From an uncultured Collinsella sp. (GTDB lineage: Bacteria; Actinomycetota; Coriobacteriia; Coriobacteriales; Coriobacteriaceae), in assembly GCA_900548365.1 (NCBI GenBank), contig URKM01000034.1, positions 1-19,568 of the forward strand: a DNA stretch of 19,568 bases, read 5' to 3'. Positions 6,981 through 14,426 of this stretch are shown one piece after another. Every line of letters begins with the position of its first letter. Within the stretch, counting starts at the first letter, position 1. Under the pieces are notes generated by a model that saw nothing but the letters and a program-made list of their open reading frames with translations, was not told the origin of the DNA and did no database searches. Position numbers and translations under genes: made by a program.

Positions 6981-7397
6981 TTGATTAAGGAACTCGTTCA
7001 CGACCAGATTCTGCTCGCCCAGGTAGCGGAGCCCGCGACCGCCGAGGACGCCGCGGTCGCCCAGGACCTGGTCGACACCATGAAGTCGCTCGAGGACTGC
7101 GCCTGCCTCGCCGCGAACCAGATCGGCGTGAACAAGGCCATCGTCGCGTATGAGCAGAAGGGCCACGTCCACGTGCTCTACAACCCCAAGGTCATGATGG
7201 GGATGAAGCCGTTCAAGGCGCAGGAGGGCTGCCTGAGCCTCGAGACCACCTCGTATGTCAAGCGCTTCAAGACCGTTCGCGTCTCCTTCCAGGAGCTCGT
7301 GGGCGACCAGCTCGTGCCGCGCACGCGCACGTTCCAGGACTGGACGGCGCAGTGCGTGCAGCATGGCATCGACCACTGCGAGGGCAAGCTGGTCTAG
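6981..7397 (+). CDS. Peptide-deformylase-like protein with altered active site
   Basis: The start is TTG 6981, with GGAGGG at 6969-6974; the gene encodes 138 residues, shorter than typical deformylases (~150-190). Peptide deformylase removes the formyl group from nascent proteins using a metal held by Cys-His-His. Motif 1 is ACLAANQIG (41-49) where GxGLAAPQ is normal; motif 2 is the intact EGCLS (82-86); motif 3 is QHGIDH (127-132) where the family has HExDH. The metal ligands (Cys84, His128, His132) are therefore kept, but the catalytic glutamate is glycine. LYNPKVM (66-72) matches the family's NP strand. It may be inactive, have a different chemistry, or act as a paralogue beside a standard Def elsewhere. 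It is monocistronic, with a terminator about 90 bases downstream. Family placement is secure; activity is uncertain. Confidence 0.8.
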   Translation: MIKELVHDQILLAQVAEPATAEDAAVAQDLVDTMKSLEDCACLAANQIGVNKAIVAYEQKGHVHVLYNPKVMMGMKPFKAQEGCLSLETTSYVKRFKTVRVSFQELVGDQLVPRTRTFQDWTAQCVQHGIDHCEGKLV

Positions 7398-7483
7398 CCG
7401 CGGCGGGGCGTCGAGGGCGTCGCGCGTGCCCGTCGGCCGGCGTTGTCGCGATCGGGCGCGAACCGAACAAGGATGGTAACGGG

Positions 7484-7514
7484 GAAGGCCCGGGCTGGTT
7501 GCTCGGGCCTTCTT
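7484..7514 (+). terminator. Terminator after the deformylase-like gene
   Basis: A perfect 9-bp stem (7484-7492 with 7504-7512) encloses an 11-base loop, followed by TT. The T-run is short, so termination is likely but not certain. Confidence 0.65.
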
Positions 7515-7685
7515 GCATGCTGAGGGCGCGCCGGTCGGGCGCTCGCCGCCGTGATGCGGTTCGACGGCGGCGTCCGGTGACGACGTCCGACGGCTGCGCC
7601 CGGCAATGGCGCCCGGCGGTATCTCCACGGCTCCCGCATAGGTGGGGAGGAACGATGGAGAGCGCCATCGCCGGATGGACCCTCA
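7515..7685. other. Intergenic stretch with nothing recognised
   Basis: Between the terminator at 7484-7514 and the operator-like promoter at 7686 I see no gene with a ribosome-binding site, no RNA gene and no strong hairpin. It is GC-rich sequence with open frames in several phases that have no recognisable protein similarity. Confidence 0.5.
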
Positions 7686-7716
7686 TTGACTATGACGTAG
7701 CGTCGTAGTTTTGAAT
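7686..7716 (+). promoter_or_regulatory. MerR-type promoter/operator upstream of the MFS efflux gene
   Basis: TTGACT (7686-7691) and TTGAAT (7711-7716) are separated by 19 bases, the over-long spacing typical of MerR-activated promoters. The spacer holds a 9-3-9 dyad: ACTATGACG (7689-7697), TAG, CGTCGTAGT (7701-7709), with eight of nine positions matching. MerR-family activators bind such dyads and untwist the spacer. A MerR-family gene lies just downstream of the efflux gene (9247-10110), so it is the obvious candidate regulator. Confidence 0.65.
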
Positions 7717-7717
7717 A

Positions 7718-7823
7718 CCAACCAAGCGACGATGAACGGCGTCGCGCAATCATGGACGGGTCGGCCCGCGTGCGCGCCGGCCCGTTTCCCGCGGAGAGGG
7801 CGCCGCCCGCTTCGCTTGGTTGG
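7718..7823 (+). promoter_or_regulatory. Structured leader: long-range inverted repeat enclosing a hairpin
   Basis: CCAACCAAGCG (7718-7728) and CGCTTGGTTGG (7813-7823) are perfect 11-bp complements. Inside lies a 10-bp hairpin (7756-7765 with 7776-7785, one G-T pair) ending in TTT. The right arm abuts the AAGGAG ribosome-binding site (7824-7829). If transcription starts near 7723, only about six bases of the left arm are in the RNA, so the repeat could work at the DNA level instead. Confidence 0.5.
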
Positions 7824-7834
7824 AAGGAGCATCT

Positions 7835-9142
7835 ATGTTCAAGGGCGCGGTCCTGCGTTACCTGGTATCCGACGCGCTGTCGCTCATCGGCAACTCGATC
7901 GCCGGCGTGGTGCTACCGCTGGTGCTGCTGGCGCGCACCGGCGACGTGTTGGCCGCGGGCTCGCTGGCGCTCATCTGCGCGGTGCCGCAGTTCGTCTGCG
8001 GCGTGGTGGGCGGTGCGATCCTCGACCGCATGAACCGTCGGACGGTGAGCATCGTGGCGGACTTCATCTCCGCGGCGAGCTGCATGCTGCTGCCCATCGT
8101 CGACGAGGTCTGGGGCCTGAGCTTCGGCTGGTTCGTCGCGCTGGGGCTGCTGGGCGCGGTGGGCGACGTGCCGGGGATGTCGGCGCGCGACGCGCTGCTG
8201 CCGGCGGTGTGCGAGCGCGAGGGCGCCGACCTGCAGCGGTTCGTGGGCGCGAGCCAGTCGCTCGGCGCGCTGGTGAACATCATCGGTCCCGCGGTGGCCG
8301 CGCTGCTCATCGGCTTCATGGACGATGCCGACGTGCTCTGGGTGACCGCTGCGTTCTCGTGCGCGGCGGCGCTGGTGACCTGGACGCTGCCGCGCGAGGT
8401 GGGCGAGGTCTCCGGCGCGGCCGGGGCCGACGGCACCGATGCTGGCGAGGAGCCGGCGGCTACGGCCGCCGCGGCGGCGCCGCAGGGAGCGGGCCTGCTC
8501 GCCATGGCGAGGTCCGTGCTGGTCGATGGGCTCTCCGCCCTGTTCGCGAGCGACCCGCTGCTGCGCGCCTCCACGCTGCTCTCCTTCGGCATCACGATGG
8601 TCATGGGAAGCTTGCAGGGCATCGTGCTGCCTTCGTATTTCACCCAGCTCGGGCAGCCCGAGGCGGTGGGCTACGTGGTCTCGGCCATGGGAGCGGGCCT
8701 GCTGCTGGGTTCGATGGCCTATACCGCGCTCGCCCATGTGATGAGCCGCCGCAGCTGGCTGGTGGTCTCGCTGGTGGGCATGGCTGCTGCCGTGGGCGTG
8801 ATGGGACGGTTCCCCGATCTGCCGATCCTGCTCGCGACGGCGGCGTTTCTCGGCCTGTTCGCCGGCCCCGGATCGGCGCTGCTGGGCTTCTTCGCGTTCG
8901 ACCGTGTGCCGGATGATCGGCGCGGCTCCGCCATGGGTACGCTGAACGCGCTGTACCTGGTGGTGGCGCCCGCCGGCGCGTTCGTGGGCTCGGTGCTCAT
9001 CTCGACGGTGCAGATCGAGGGCGCCGGTCCCGTGCTCGCCGGTGCATGGCTGGTGGTGACGGTGCTCGCGCTCGTCGCGCGTCCGCTTCGCCATCTCGAG
9101 GCGACCGATCTCGCCGCGGCCGATGCTTCTTCTGCGTCGTAG
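7835..9142 (+). CDS. MFS transporter, probable drug efflux (DHA3-like)
   Basis: The 435-residue inner-membrane protein starts at ATG 7835, with AAGGAG six bases upstream. About twelve hydrophobic segments are split into two halves by a hydrophilic Ala/Gly/Glu-rich loop at residues ~188-222. The motif A-like sequence GGAILDRMNRRTV (59-71) follows TM2. A conserved FDRVPDDRRGSAMGTLNALY stretch in the second half is typical of proton-driven DHA3-type exporters (MefA-like). The likely role is export of a drug or toxic small molecule; the substrate cannot be read. Upstream lies a MerR-type promoter with a structured leader, and downstream a MerR regulator on the same strand, the common drug-sensor plus pump arrangement. 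Confidence 0.85.
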   Translation: MFKGAVLRYLVSDALSLIGNSIAGVVLPLVLLARTGDVLAAGSLALICAVPQFVCGVVGGAILDRMNRRTVSIVADFISAASCMLLPIVDEVWGLSFGWFVALGLLGAVGDVPGMSARDALLPAVCEREGADLQRFVGASQSLGALVNIIGPAVAALLIGFMDDADVLWVTAAFSCAAALVTWTLPREVGEVSGAAGADGTDAGEEPAATAAAAAPQGAGLLAMARSVLVDGLSALFASDPLLRASTLLSFGITMVMGSLQGIVLPSYFTQLGQPEAVGYVVSAMGAGLLLGSMAYTALAHVMSRRSWLVVSLVGMAAAVGVMGRFPDLPILLATAAFLGLFAGPGSALLGFFAFDRVPDDRRGSAMGTLNALYLVVAPAGAFVGSVLISTVQIEGAGPVLAGAWLVVTVLALVARPLRHLEATDLAAADASSAS

Positions 9143-9182
9143 GTCGCGGACCTCGGTCGAACGTGTGACAATGGATGGAACG

Positions 9183-9212
9183 GCGCCCGGGTGCACGCGT
9201 GCTCCCGGGCGC
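9183..9212 (+). terminator. Strong hairpin between the MFS and MerR genes
   Basis: Nine perfect pairs (9183-9191 with 9204-9212), one T-T mismatch and three more pairs close a CGCG loop. No T-run follows, so it may be an attenuator, an mRNA-stability element or a weak terminator rather than a standard one. Confidence 0.45.
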
Positions 9213-9246
9213 GCCCATGGACGATGAGGGAAAGCGGTGGTGCCGA

Positions 9247-10110
9247 ATGAAGAGCAATGAGCTGGCGCGCCTGGCCGGGGTCACGACGCGCGCGCTTCGG
9301 CATTATCACGCCATCGGGCTCCTCGCGGAGCCGCCGCGCTCGGCGAACGGCTATCGCGATTACGATGCAGCTGACCTGCTGCGCGTGCTTCGCATACGGC
9401 AGCTCGCGTCGCTGGGGTTTCGGCTCGATCAGGTGGCAGGCATGCTCGACGAGCTCGATGCCCGGCGCGGCGCGGCGGGTGCGCCCGGGGCGTCGGACAC
9501 GGGTTCCGGGGCCGATGGGCTGCTCGCCGATCTCGATCGGGCGTTGGAGGAGCGCATCGAGGAGCTGCGCCGCCAGCGCGCCCTCATCGCGCGCCTGCGC
9601 TCGCGTGATCTGGACGCCGATTTTCCCGAGCGCGCCGCCGGCGCCCTGGCGGCGATGGAGCGGTTGGCGCGGCTCGCCGACGTCCCCGGGTTCATGAACG
9701 CCGTGTTCAGCGATGCGGACCGCTTGGCGATGGGCATCGCCGCGCACCTCTATACCGAGGGCGAGCTCGCCGAGATAGAGCGGGTGTTCAACGCGATCGT
9801 GGAGCGCGGCCTGGTGGAGGAATACCGGCGCGTGAGCATCGCGGTGAACGAGCTGCCCGCCGACGCCGGGTCCGCGCGCAAGGATGCCGCCGTGGACGAG
9901 TGCCTGGGCTTTCTCGAGGGCCTCTCGGACTGCTTCGATGTGGAGAACTGGTTGCGCGAGGACAAGGATTACGAGCTGCTGCTCGACCGCATGGCGAGCG
10001 CATCGTTCAACAGCGCGCAGCTCGAGGTGTCTGATCGCGTGTTCGCCGAGTTCGCGCGCCGGCTGGGGGGCGCGCGTGATGAGTTCCCGGGTCCCGGGGC
10101 GATGCGTTGA
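9247..10110 (+). CDS. MerR-family transcriptional regulator
   Basis: The 287-residue cytoplasmic DNA-binding protein begins at ATG 9247, where MerR homology starts (SNELARLAGVTTRALRHYHAIGLL). GAGGG/AAAG lies 12-16 bases upstream, which is long; an in-frame ATG at 9217 would add ten residues. Residues 1-70 form the winged helix-turn-helix with the RSANGYRDYDAADLLRVLRIRQLASLGFRLDQVAGML signature. A charged helix (~95-125) would be the dimerisation coiled coil. The C-terminal ~160 residues are acidic and helical and match no effector domain I can name; they lack the metal-binding cysteines of MerR, ZntR or CueR, so a small organic effector is more likely. It probably controls the upstream MFS gene through the dyad at 7689-7709. 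No dyad of this kind was seen in front of its own gene. Confidence 0.85.
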   Translation: MKSNELARLAGVTTRALRHYHAIGLLAEPPRSANGYRDYDAADLLRVLRIRQLASLGFRLDQVAGMLDELDARRGAAGAPGASDTGSGADGLLADLDRALEERIEELRRQRALIARLRSRDLDADFPERAAGALAAMERLARLADVPGFMNAVFSDADRLAMGIAAHLYTEGELAEIERVFNAIVERGLVEEYRRVSIAVNELPADAGSARKDAAVDECLGFLEGLSDCFDVENWLREDKDYELLLDRMASASFNSAQLEVSDRVFAEFARRLGGARDEFPGPGAMR

Positions 10111-10218
10111 CTCAAGAGAATCTATGCCTTCGCTATGAGCGAGCGTCCCACGGCCCCGCCGTGCTCTAAACTGGAAAAGTTGCTACGTTTTTGAGCCGGG
10201 CCCTAGGGAGGCGGCGCT

Positions 10219-11484
10219 ATGGCGCAGAATCACGACTTGTTCGACGACATCATCGACATCAGCAAGGGGCTGGGCGCCCTCAAGGACCCCTTCGGCGGCG
10301 TGACCGACGCGCTCATGGGCGTCGCGTCGCCCGACGCGCCCCATTGGAATCCGGCGGATTACAAGGAGCGCCCGCGCGCGAACACCATTCCGTGCCTGGT
10401 GTGCAAATACGATAAGAGCTCGTGCACGGCATGCCTCGATGCCTGCCCGGTCGAGGCGATCGATATCGAGGACGGCGGCATCGACGTGCTCGATACCTGT
10501 CGCAAGTGCGGCCTGTGCTCCGCGGCGTGCCCCACGGAGGCTTTCGTCTCGCCGCGCATCCAGCCCAAGAAGCTCTACGACGCTATCGCCGCGGCGGCCG
10601 CCGCGCACGAGACGGCGTACGTGACCTGCACGCGCGCGCTGCGCCGCCTGCCGCGCGAGAACGAGGTCGTCGTCGCCTGCGTGGGCGATGTGACGCGCGA
10701 GGTATGGTTCTCCATCCTCGCCGACTATCCCAACGTGAGCGTGTACCTGCCGCTGGACATCTGCACCAACTGCCGCAACACCACCGGCGAGGAGATCCTC
10801 GGCGACGCCATCGCGACGGCGGAGGAATGGGCGGGCGCCGGCCTCGGCCTCGAGGTGGAGGCCCGCGACCTCACGTGCACCAAACGCCGCGAGTACGAGC
10901 GCAAGGAGTTCATGGACAACATCATGCGCTCCACGGGTCTGGCGGTGTCCAAGCTCAATCCCGCGACGGCGGCGCTCGCCTCGGTGTCGCAGCGCCTGAA
11001 GGCGCATTCCCAGCAGATCACCAACTTGGAGCGCACGCTCAACAAGGCGTGCGGCGTGACCACGCAGAAGCGCCGCCGCATCCTCATGCAGAAGAACCAG
11101 CTGCTGCTCTCCACCCTGCAGGCGCATCCCGAGCTCGCCGAGAACGTGCGCGTGTCGCGCCCGGAGTGCGATTTCTCGAAGTGCACGATGTGCGGCGAGT
11201 GCGTGCGCCAGTGCCCCACGTTCGCCTGCGATCTCACGGCTGCCGGGCGCTTCACGCTCGAGTCCACCTATTGCGTGGGCTGCGGGCTGTGCGCCGAGGT
11301 GTGCGCCGACCATGCGATCACCATGGTGGAGACCGATGCCTCCGAGCTCATCGTGCCCGACCCCGAGGAGGAGAAGCGCGCGGCCGAGGCCGAGAAGGCG
11401 CGCGCCGAGGCCCTGAAGGCGAAGGAGGAGGCCAAGAAGAAGCTGTCCGCCGCCCTCGACAAGGTGGAGAAGCTCGCGGATTAG
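10219..11484 (+). CDS. Four-cluster ferredoxin-like protein with coiled-coil tail
   Basis: The 421-residue soluble protein starts at ATG 10219 with GGGAGG nine bases upstream. The N-terminal module (residues ~59-104) has CLVCKYDKSSCTACLDACP, then CRKCGLCSAACP: enough cysteines for two [4Fe-4S] clusters. A middle region has C137, C154 and LDICTNCRN (C182, C185). It resembles regions in electron-transfer proteins where V-x-C-x-R and a VACVGDV strand precede a CxxC. A basic helical stretch (~225-300) follows. The second module (322-362) has CTMCGECVRQCP and CVGCGLCAEVC for two more clusters. Residues ~383-420 are Lys/Glu/Ala-rich, a likely coiled coil. It has no signal peptide, no membrane segment and no catalytic partner gene next to it. 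An electron-carrier role is inferred; partners are unknown. Confidence 0.8.
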   Translation: MAQNHDLFDDIIDISKGLGALKDPFGGVTDALMGVASPDAPHWNPADYKERPRANTIPCLVCKYDKSSCTACLDACPVEAIDIEDGGIDVLDTCRKCGLCSAACPTEAFVSPRIQPKKLYDAIAAAAAAHETAYVTCTRALRRLPRENEVVVACVGDVTREVWFSILADYPNVSVYLPLDICTNCRNTTGEEILGDAIATAEEWAGAGLGLEVEARDLTCTKRREYERKEFMDNIMRSTGLAVSKLNPATAALASVSQRLKAHSQQITNLERTLNKACGVTTQKRRRILMQKNQLLLSTLQAHPELAENVRVSRPECDFSKCTMCGECVRQCPTFACDLTAAGRFTLESTYCVGCGLCAEVCADHAITMVETDASELIVPDPEEEKRAAEAEKARAEALKAKEEAKKKLSAALDKVEKLAD

Positions 11485-11493
11485 CACGGTCGA

Positions 11494-11526
11494 GAGGGCG
11501 CGTCGCGTGACCTGCGGCGCGCCCTC
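11494..11526 (+). terminator. Hairpin after the ferredoxin-like gene
   Basis: Bases 11494-11506 pair with 11514-11526 in a 13-bp stem (one G-U pair) with a 7-base loop. There is no T-run. It overlaps the candidate ychF promoter, whose -35 box falls in the loop. Confidence 0.6.
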
Positions 11527-11535
11527 GCGTACAAT
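11507..11535 (+). promoter_or_regulatory. Candidate promoter for ychF
   Basis: GTGACC (11507-11512) and TACAAT (11530-11535) are 17 bases apart. The -10 box is good and the -35 box matches four of six consensus positions. A leader of about 70 bases would precede ATG 11614. Confidence 0.5.
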
Positions 11536-11613
11536 ATCGTCCAGGATCATCGTGTGCCGCGATTCGCGTAGAACCCGCGTTTCGCGGCGCGTTGTGTTTG
11601 CAAGGAGAACCAC

Positions 11614-12693
11614 ATGGCGCTTTCAATCGGTATCGTGGGCCTGCCCAACGTGGGCAAGTCGACGCTGTTCACCGCGCTCACCAAGAAGGGCGGCCTGGCC
11701 GCCAACTACCCGTTCGCCACGATCGACCCCAACGTGGGCATCGTCGACGTGCCCGACGCGCGCCTGCAGGCGCTGGCCGATATCGTGCACCCGGGCCGCA
11801 TCATGCCCGCCACGGTCGAGTTCGTCGACATCGCCGGCCTGGTGAAGGGCGCCGCGGCCGAGGGCGCCGGGCTGGGCAACCAGTTCCTGGCCAACATCCG
11901 CGAGTGCGACGCCATCTGCGAGGTCGTCCGCTACTTCAAGGATCCCGACGTCATGCGCGAGGTCAACCACACGGGCGACTTCGTCGATCCGGCGAGCGAT
12001 GCCGAGACCATCATGACCGAGCTCATCCTGGCCGATATCCAGACGCTCGAGAAGCAGCTGCCCAAGCTCGAGAAGGAGTCCAAGCGCGACAAGGCGCTCG
12101 CTCCCAAGTTCGAGATCGCCAAGCGCCTGCTCGAGTGGCTGAACGACGGCAAGCGCGCGGCCAACATGGAGATGACCGACGATGAGCGCGCCGCCGCCAG
12201 GGGCCTGTTCCTGCTCACCATGAAGCCGATGCTCTACGTGGCGAACGTGGACGAGGACGAGCTCACGGTGGAGCTTGATGCCATCGACGGCGTGACGCCC
12301 ATCCCCATCTGCGCCAAGGTCGAGGCCGAGCTGTCCGAGCTCGAGCCCGAGGAGGCAGCCGAGTACCTGGCCGACCTGGGCCTGGAGCATTCAGGTCTCG
12401 AGACGCTCGCCCAGGCGGCGTATAAGCTGCTCGGCCTGCAGAGCTACTTCACGGCGGGCGAGATGGAGGTCCGCGCGTGGACGGTGCGCCAGGGCGCGAC
12501 GGCCCCCCAGGCGGCCGGCGTGATCCACACGGACTTCGAGCGCGGCTTCATCAAGGCCGAGGTCGTGGCCTTCGACGACTATGTCGAGCTGGGCGGCGAG
12601 GCGGGTGCCAAGGCGGCCGGCAAGCTGCGCATCGAGGGCAAGGACTACGTCATGGCCGACGGCGACGTGGTGCACTTCCGCTTCAACGTGTAA
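11614..12693 (+). CDS. ychF: Redox-regulated ATPase YchF (Obg family)
   Basis: The 359-residue length is normal for YchF, a P-loop protein of the Obg family that hydrolyses ATP, binds ribosomes and is tied to oxidative-stress responses. The start ATG 11614 follows AAGGAG. The G1 motif GLPNVGKST (9-17), G2-region NYPFATIDPN (31-40) and G3 motif DIAGLVKGA (72-80) are intact. The G4 position is NVDE (211-214) instead of NKxD, the change that gives YchF its ATP preference. A helical insert covers ~130-190. The C-terminal TGS-like domain begins near 277 (QSYFTAGEMEVRAWTVRQG) and ends FRFNV. It has its own candidate promoter and no operon partner. Recognition is certain. Confidence 0.97.
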   Translation: MALSIGIVGLPNVGKSTLFTALTKKGGLAANYPFATIDPNVGIVDVPDARLQALADIVHPGRIMPATVEFVDIAGLVKGAAAEGAGLGNQFLANIRECDAICEVVRYFKDPDVMREVNHTGDFVDPASDAETIMTELILADIQTLEKQLPKLEKESKRDKALAPKFEIAKRLLEWLNDGKRAANMEMTDDERAAARGLFLLTMKPMLYVANVDEDELTVELDAIDGVTPIPICAKVEAELSELEPEEAAEYLADLGLEHSGLETLAQAAYKLLGLQSYFTAGEMEVRAWTVRQGATAPQAAGVIHTDFERGFIKAEVVAFDDYVELGGEAGAKAAGKLRIEGKDYVMADGDVVHFRFNV

Positions 12694-12783
12694 GCATGCA
12701 GGCGGTGCTCGCCGCGCGCGACGGATGGGTGCGCCCGGAGGCTGCGCGCGACGGTATACGAGAATCGAGAGAGGCGATTTCGA

Positions 12784-13161
12784 ATGTTCAAGTACGGAAA
12801 GAAAGCCGGCATCTTGTCGATCGTGCTGGCTGCGTTGGCGATCATCCCGCTGCTGGTCGTGATGTACTTCATCCCGCAGCTGCCCGAATCGGTGCCCATG
12901 GAGTTCAGCGCCGGCGTGGCGACGCGTTTCAGCAACCGCTACGAGCTGCTGCTCGTGCCGGCGTTCGCGTTCCTGCTGTGCATGGCGACGTACATGAGCG
13001 CGGGCAAGCAGGCGCGCGCCCATGAGGAGGAGAGCGAGGCTGCTGCCGTGCTCACCGCCGAGCGCTACCTGCGCAACGGCGTCGTGACCGGCGTCGTGCT
13101 CAACCTGGCCAACGCCTACCTGGTCTACATGGCCGTGACGGGTTCGGCGCCCGGTATGTAG
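12784..13161 (+). CDS. Small DUF1648-like membrane protein
   Basis: The protein has 125 residues; the start ATG 12784 has GAGAGGCG about nine bases upstream. It has three hydrophobic segments: ~9-30 (ILSIVLAALAIIPLLVVMYF), ~54-72 (LLLVPAFAFLLCMATYM) and ~97-118. After the first segment comes the PQLPESVPMEFSAGVATRFSNRYE stretch, matching the pattern of DUF1648 domains (P-x-LP-x2-VP-x-HF-x3-G), with Glu where His is usual. DUF1648 proteins include SdpI-like immunity and signalling proteins, but most are uncharacterised. No toxin-like gene lies next to it. It sits 90 bases after ychF and ends just before a strong terminator, so it may be the last gene of the ychF transcript. Function unknown. 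Confidence 0.7.
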   Translation: MFKYGKKAGILSIVLAALAIIPLLVVMYFIPQLPESVPMEFSAGVATRFSNRYELLLVPAFAFLLCMATYMSAGKQARAHEEESEAAAVLTAERYLRNGVVTGVVLNLANAYLVYMAVTGSAPGM

Positions 13162-13179
13162 CCCATGCGTTTCGCGCTG

Positions 13180-13219
13180 CGGGTCCGTGCTTGCCTCGTG
13201 CAGGTACGGACCCGTTTTT
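13180..13219 (+). terminator. Rho-independent terminator
   Basis: A perfect 9-bp stem, CGGGTCCGT with ACGGACCCG (13180-13188, 13206-13214), can extend inward to 14 pairs with two G-U pairs. TTTTT (13215-13219) follows. It terminates the ychF/DUF1648 transcript. The 126 bases from here to the asparaginase stop hold only GC-rich sequence. Confidence 0.92.
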
Positions 13220-13345
13220 GATATCCGGACGCTCCGCTGGCGCCTGCTGCGGGGATGCGCGGGTGCGCTTCGGCCCCGGATGCCTTGCCGCGCGCGCCGA
13301 CACCGCGCCGGGACGCCGCGACCGGGCGCGACGGGCGCGCGGGAG

Positions 13346-14398
13346 CTACGCGTTGGCGATGCGGTCGTGGTTGACGGGGCGGTAGAAGAGCTCGCGGACC
13401 TCTTCGGCGTCGCGCGTCTGGCCGAGCGCCCACATGGTCTTGGCCACGAGCGCCTCGGTGGTCATGTCGTCGCCCTTCAGGATGCCGGGGTGTTCGGCAT
13501 AGGCGCGACCCACCTCGTAGACACCCAGGTCGAGTCCCTCTTCGGGCACCTGCGTGGTCATCACGACCGTGCGCCCCGAGTCGACCCAGTCGAAGATCGC
13601 GCGCTGATAGGAGCGCGTGGCGTCTGTGCCGTATTCGGGAATGCCGCCCATGCCGAACGTCTCGAGGATGATGGCGTCGTAGCTGGGGGCGAGGAGCTCG
13701 AACACCGCCGGCGTGAGGCCGGGCGTGAGCTTGAGCACGCAGACGCGGTCGTCGATGCGGTCGTACAGCGTGGGCTCGATGGGCGGGATGGCGGGGCAGG
13801 CGGCCGCGATCTCTGCCGGGGTGGGGAGGATGGCGCTGCGGATGATGCGGTCGTTGCGGATGTAGGCGAGCGACGGGTAGTTCACGCTGATGAACGCGTT
13901 GAAGCTCATGGTGCGCTGCTTGCGGGCGCGCGTGCCGGCGATGGCCTTGCCGCCGAAGACGATCGACACGTCGTGCGAGCGGTCGTCGATGGCGTAGAGC
14001 AGGCTTTGGTAGAGGTTGAGCTTGGCGTCGGTGAACGGATTGCCCATGGGTTGCTGGGATCCGGTGAGCACGATGGGCTTGCGGCTGTTCTGGATGAGGT
14101 AGGACAGCGCGGCCGCCGTGTAGGACATGGTGTCGGTGCCGTGCAGGATCACGAAGCCGTCGTGGTCGTCGTAGGAGTCCACGATGACGTCGCGGATGGT
14201 GACCCAGTCGCAGGGGCGCATATTGGTGCTGTCGATGTTCATCGGCTGCACGATATCGAGGTTGCACAGGCCTGCGATCTGCGGGACGCTTTGTGCGAGC
14301 TCCTCGCCGGTGAGGGCGGGGGAGAGGCCGTTGCCGTCTTCTGCCGAGGCGATGGTGCCGCCGGTGGCGATGAGCAGGATGTTCTTCATGGTGCGCAT
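13346..14398 (-). CDS. ansA: L-asparaginase, cytoplasmic type I-like
   Basis: The 350-residue enzyme hydrolyses asparagine to aspartate and ammonia. ATG 14398 was chosen because GAGGA lies seven bases upstream; an ATG three codons later is also possible. Motif 1, ATGGTIAS (11-18), holds the nucleophile T15. DSTNM (56-60) binds substrate. HGTDTMSYTAAAL (86-98) holds the second catalytic Thr-Asp pair, T88/D89. K160 lies in RARKQRTMSFNAF. Absence of a signal peptide points to a cytoplasmic enzyme of the AnsA kind. The C-terminal domain includes ILETFGMGGIPEYG, typical of the family. It is divergent from guaA. A TACAAT -10 box lies about 30 bases upstream next to a perfect inverted repeat. The gene appears monocistronic. 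Confidence 0.93.
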   Translation of the reverse strand: MRTMKNILLIATGGTIASAEDGNGLSPALTGEELAQSVPQIAGLCNLDIVQPMNIDSTNMRPCDWVTIRDVIVDSYDDHDGFVILHGTDTMSYTAAALSYLIQNSRKPIVLTGSQQPMGNPFTDAKLNLYQSLLYAIDDRSHDVSIVFGGKAIAGTRARKQRTMSFNAFISVNYPSLAYIRNDRIIRSAILPTPAEIAAACPAIPPIEPTLYDRIDDRVCVLKLTPGLTPAVFELLAPSYDAIILETFGMGGIPEYGTDATRSYQRAIFDWVDSGRTVVMTTQVPEEGLDLGVYEVGRAYAEHPGILKGDDMTTEALVAKTMWALGQTRDAEEVRELFYRPVNHDRIANA

Positions 14399-14426
14399 GT
14401 CCGTTCCTCGCTGGTTGCTGGGCGCT

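Noticed and set aside
7711..8916. Long open frame overlapping the MFS gene in another phase
   Set aside because: Its Gly/Arg/Ala-rich translation has no family similarity and shadows the clearly recognisable MFS frame.
10183..11613. Long minus-strand frame opposite the ferredoxin-like gene
   Set aside because: It is a high-GC shadow; the plus strand carries four cysteine motifs and a ribosome-binding site.
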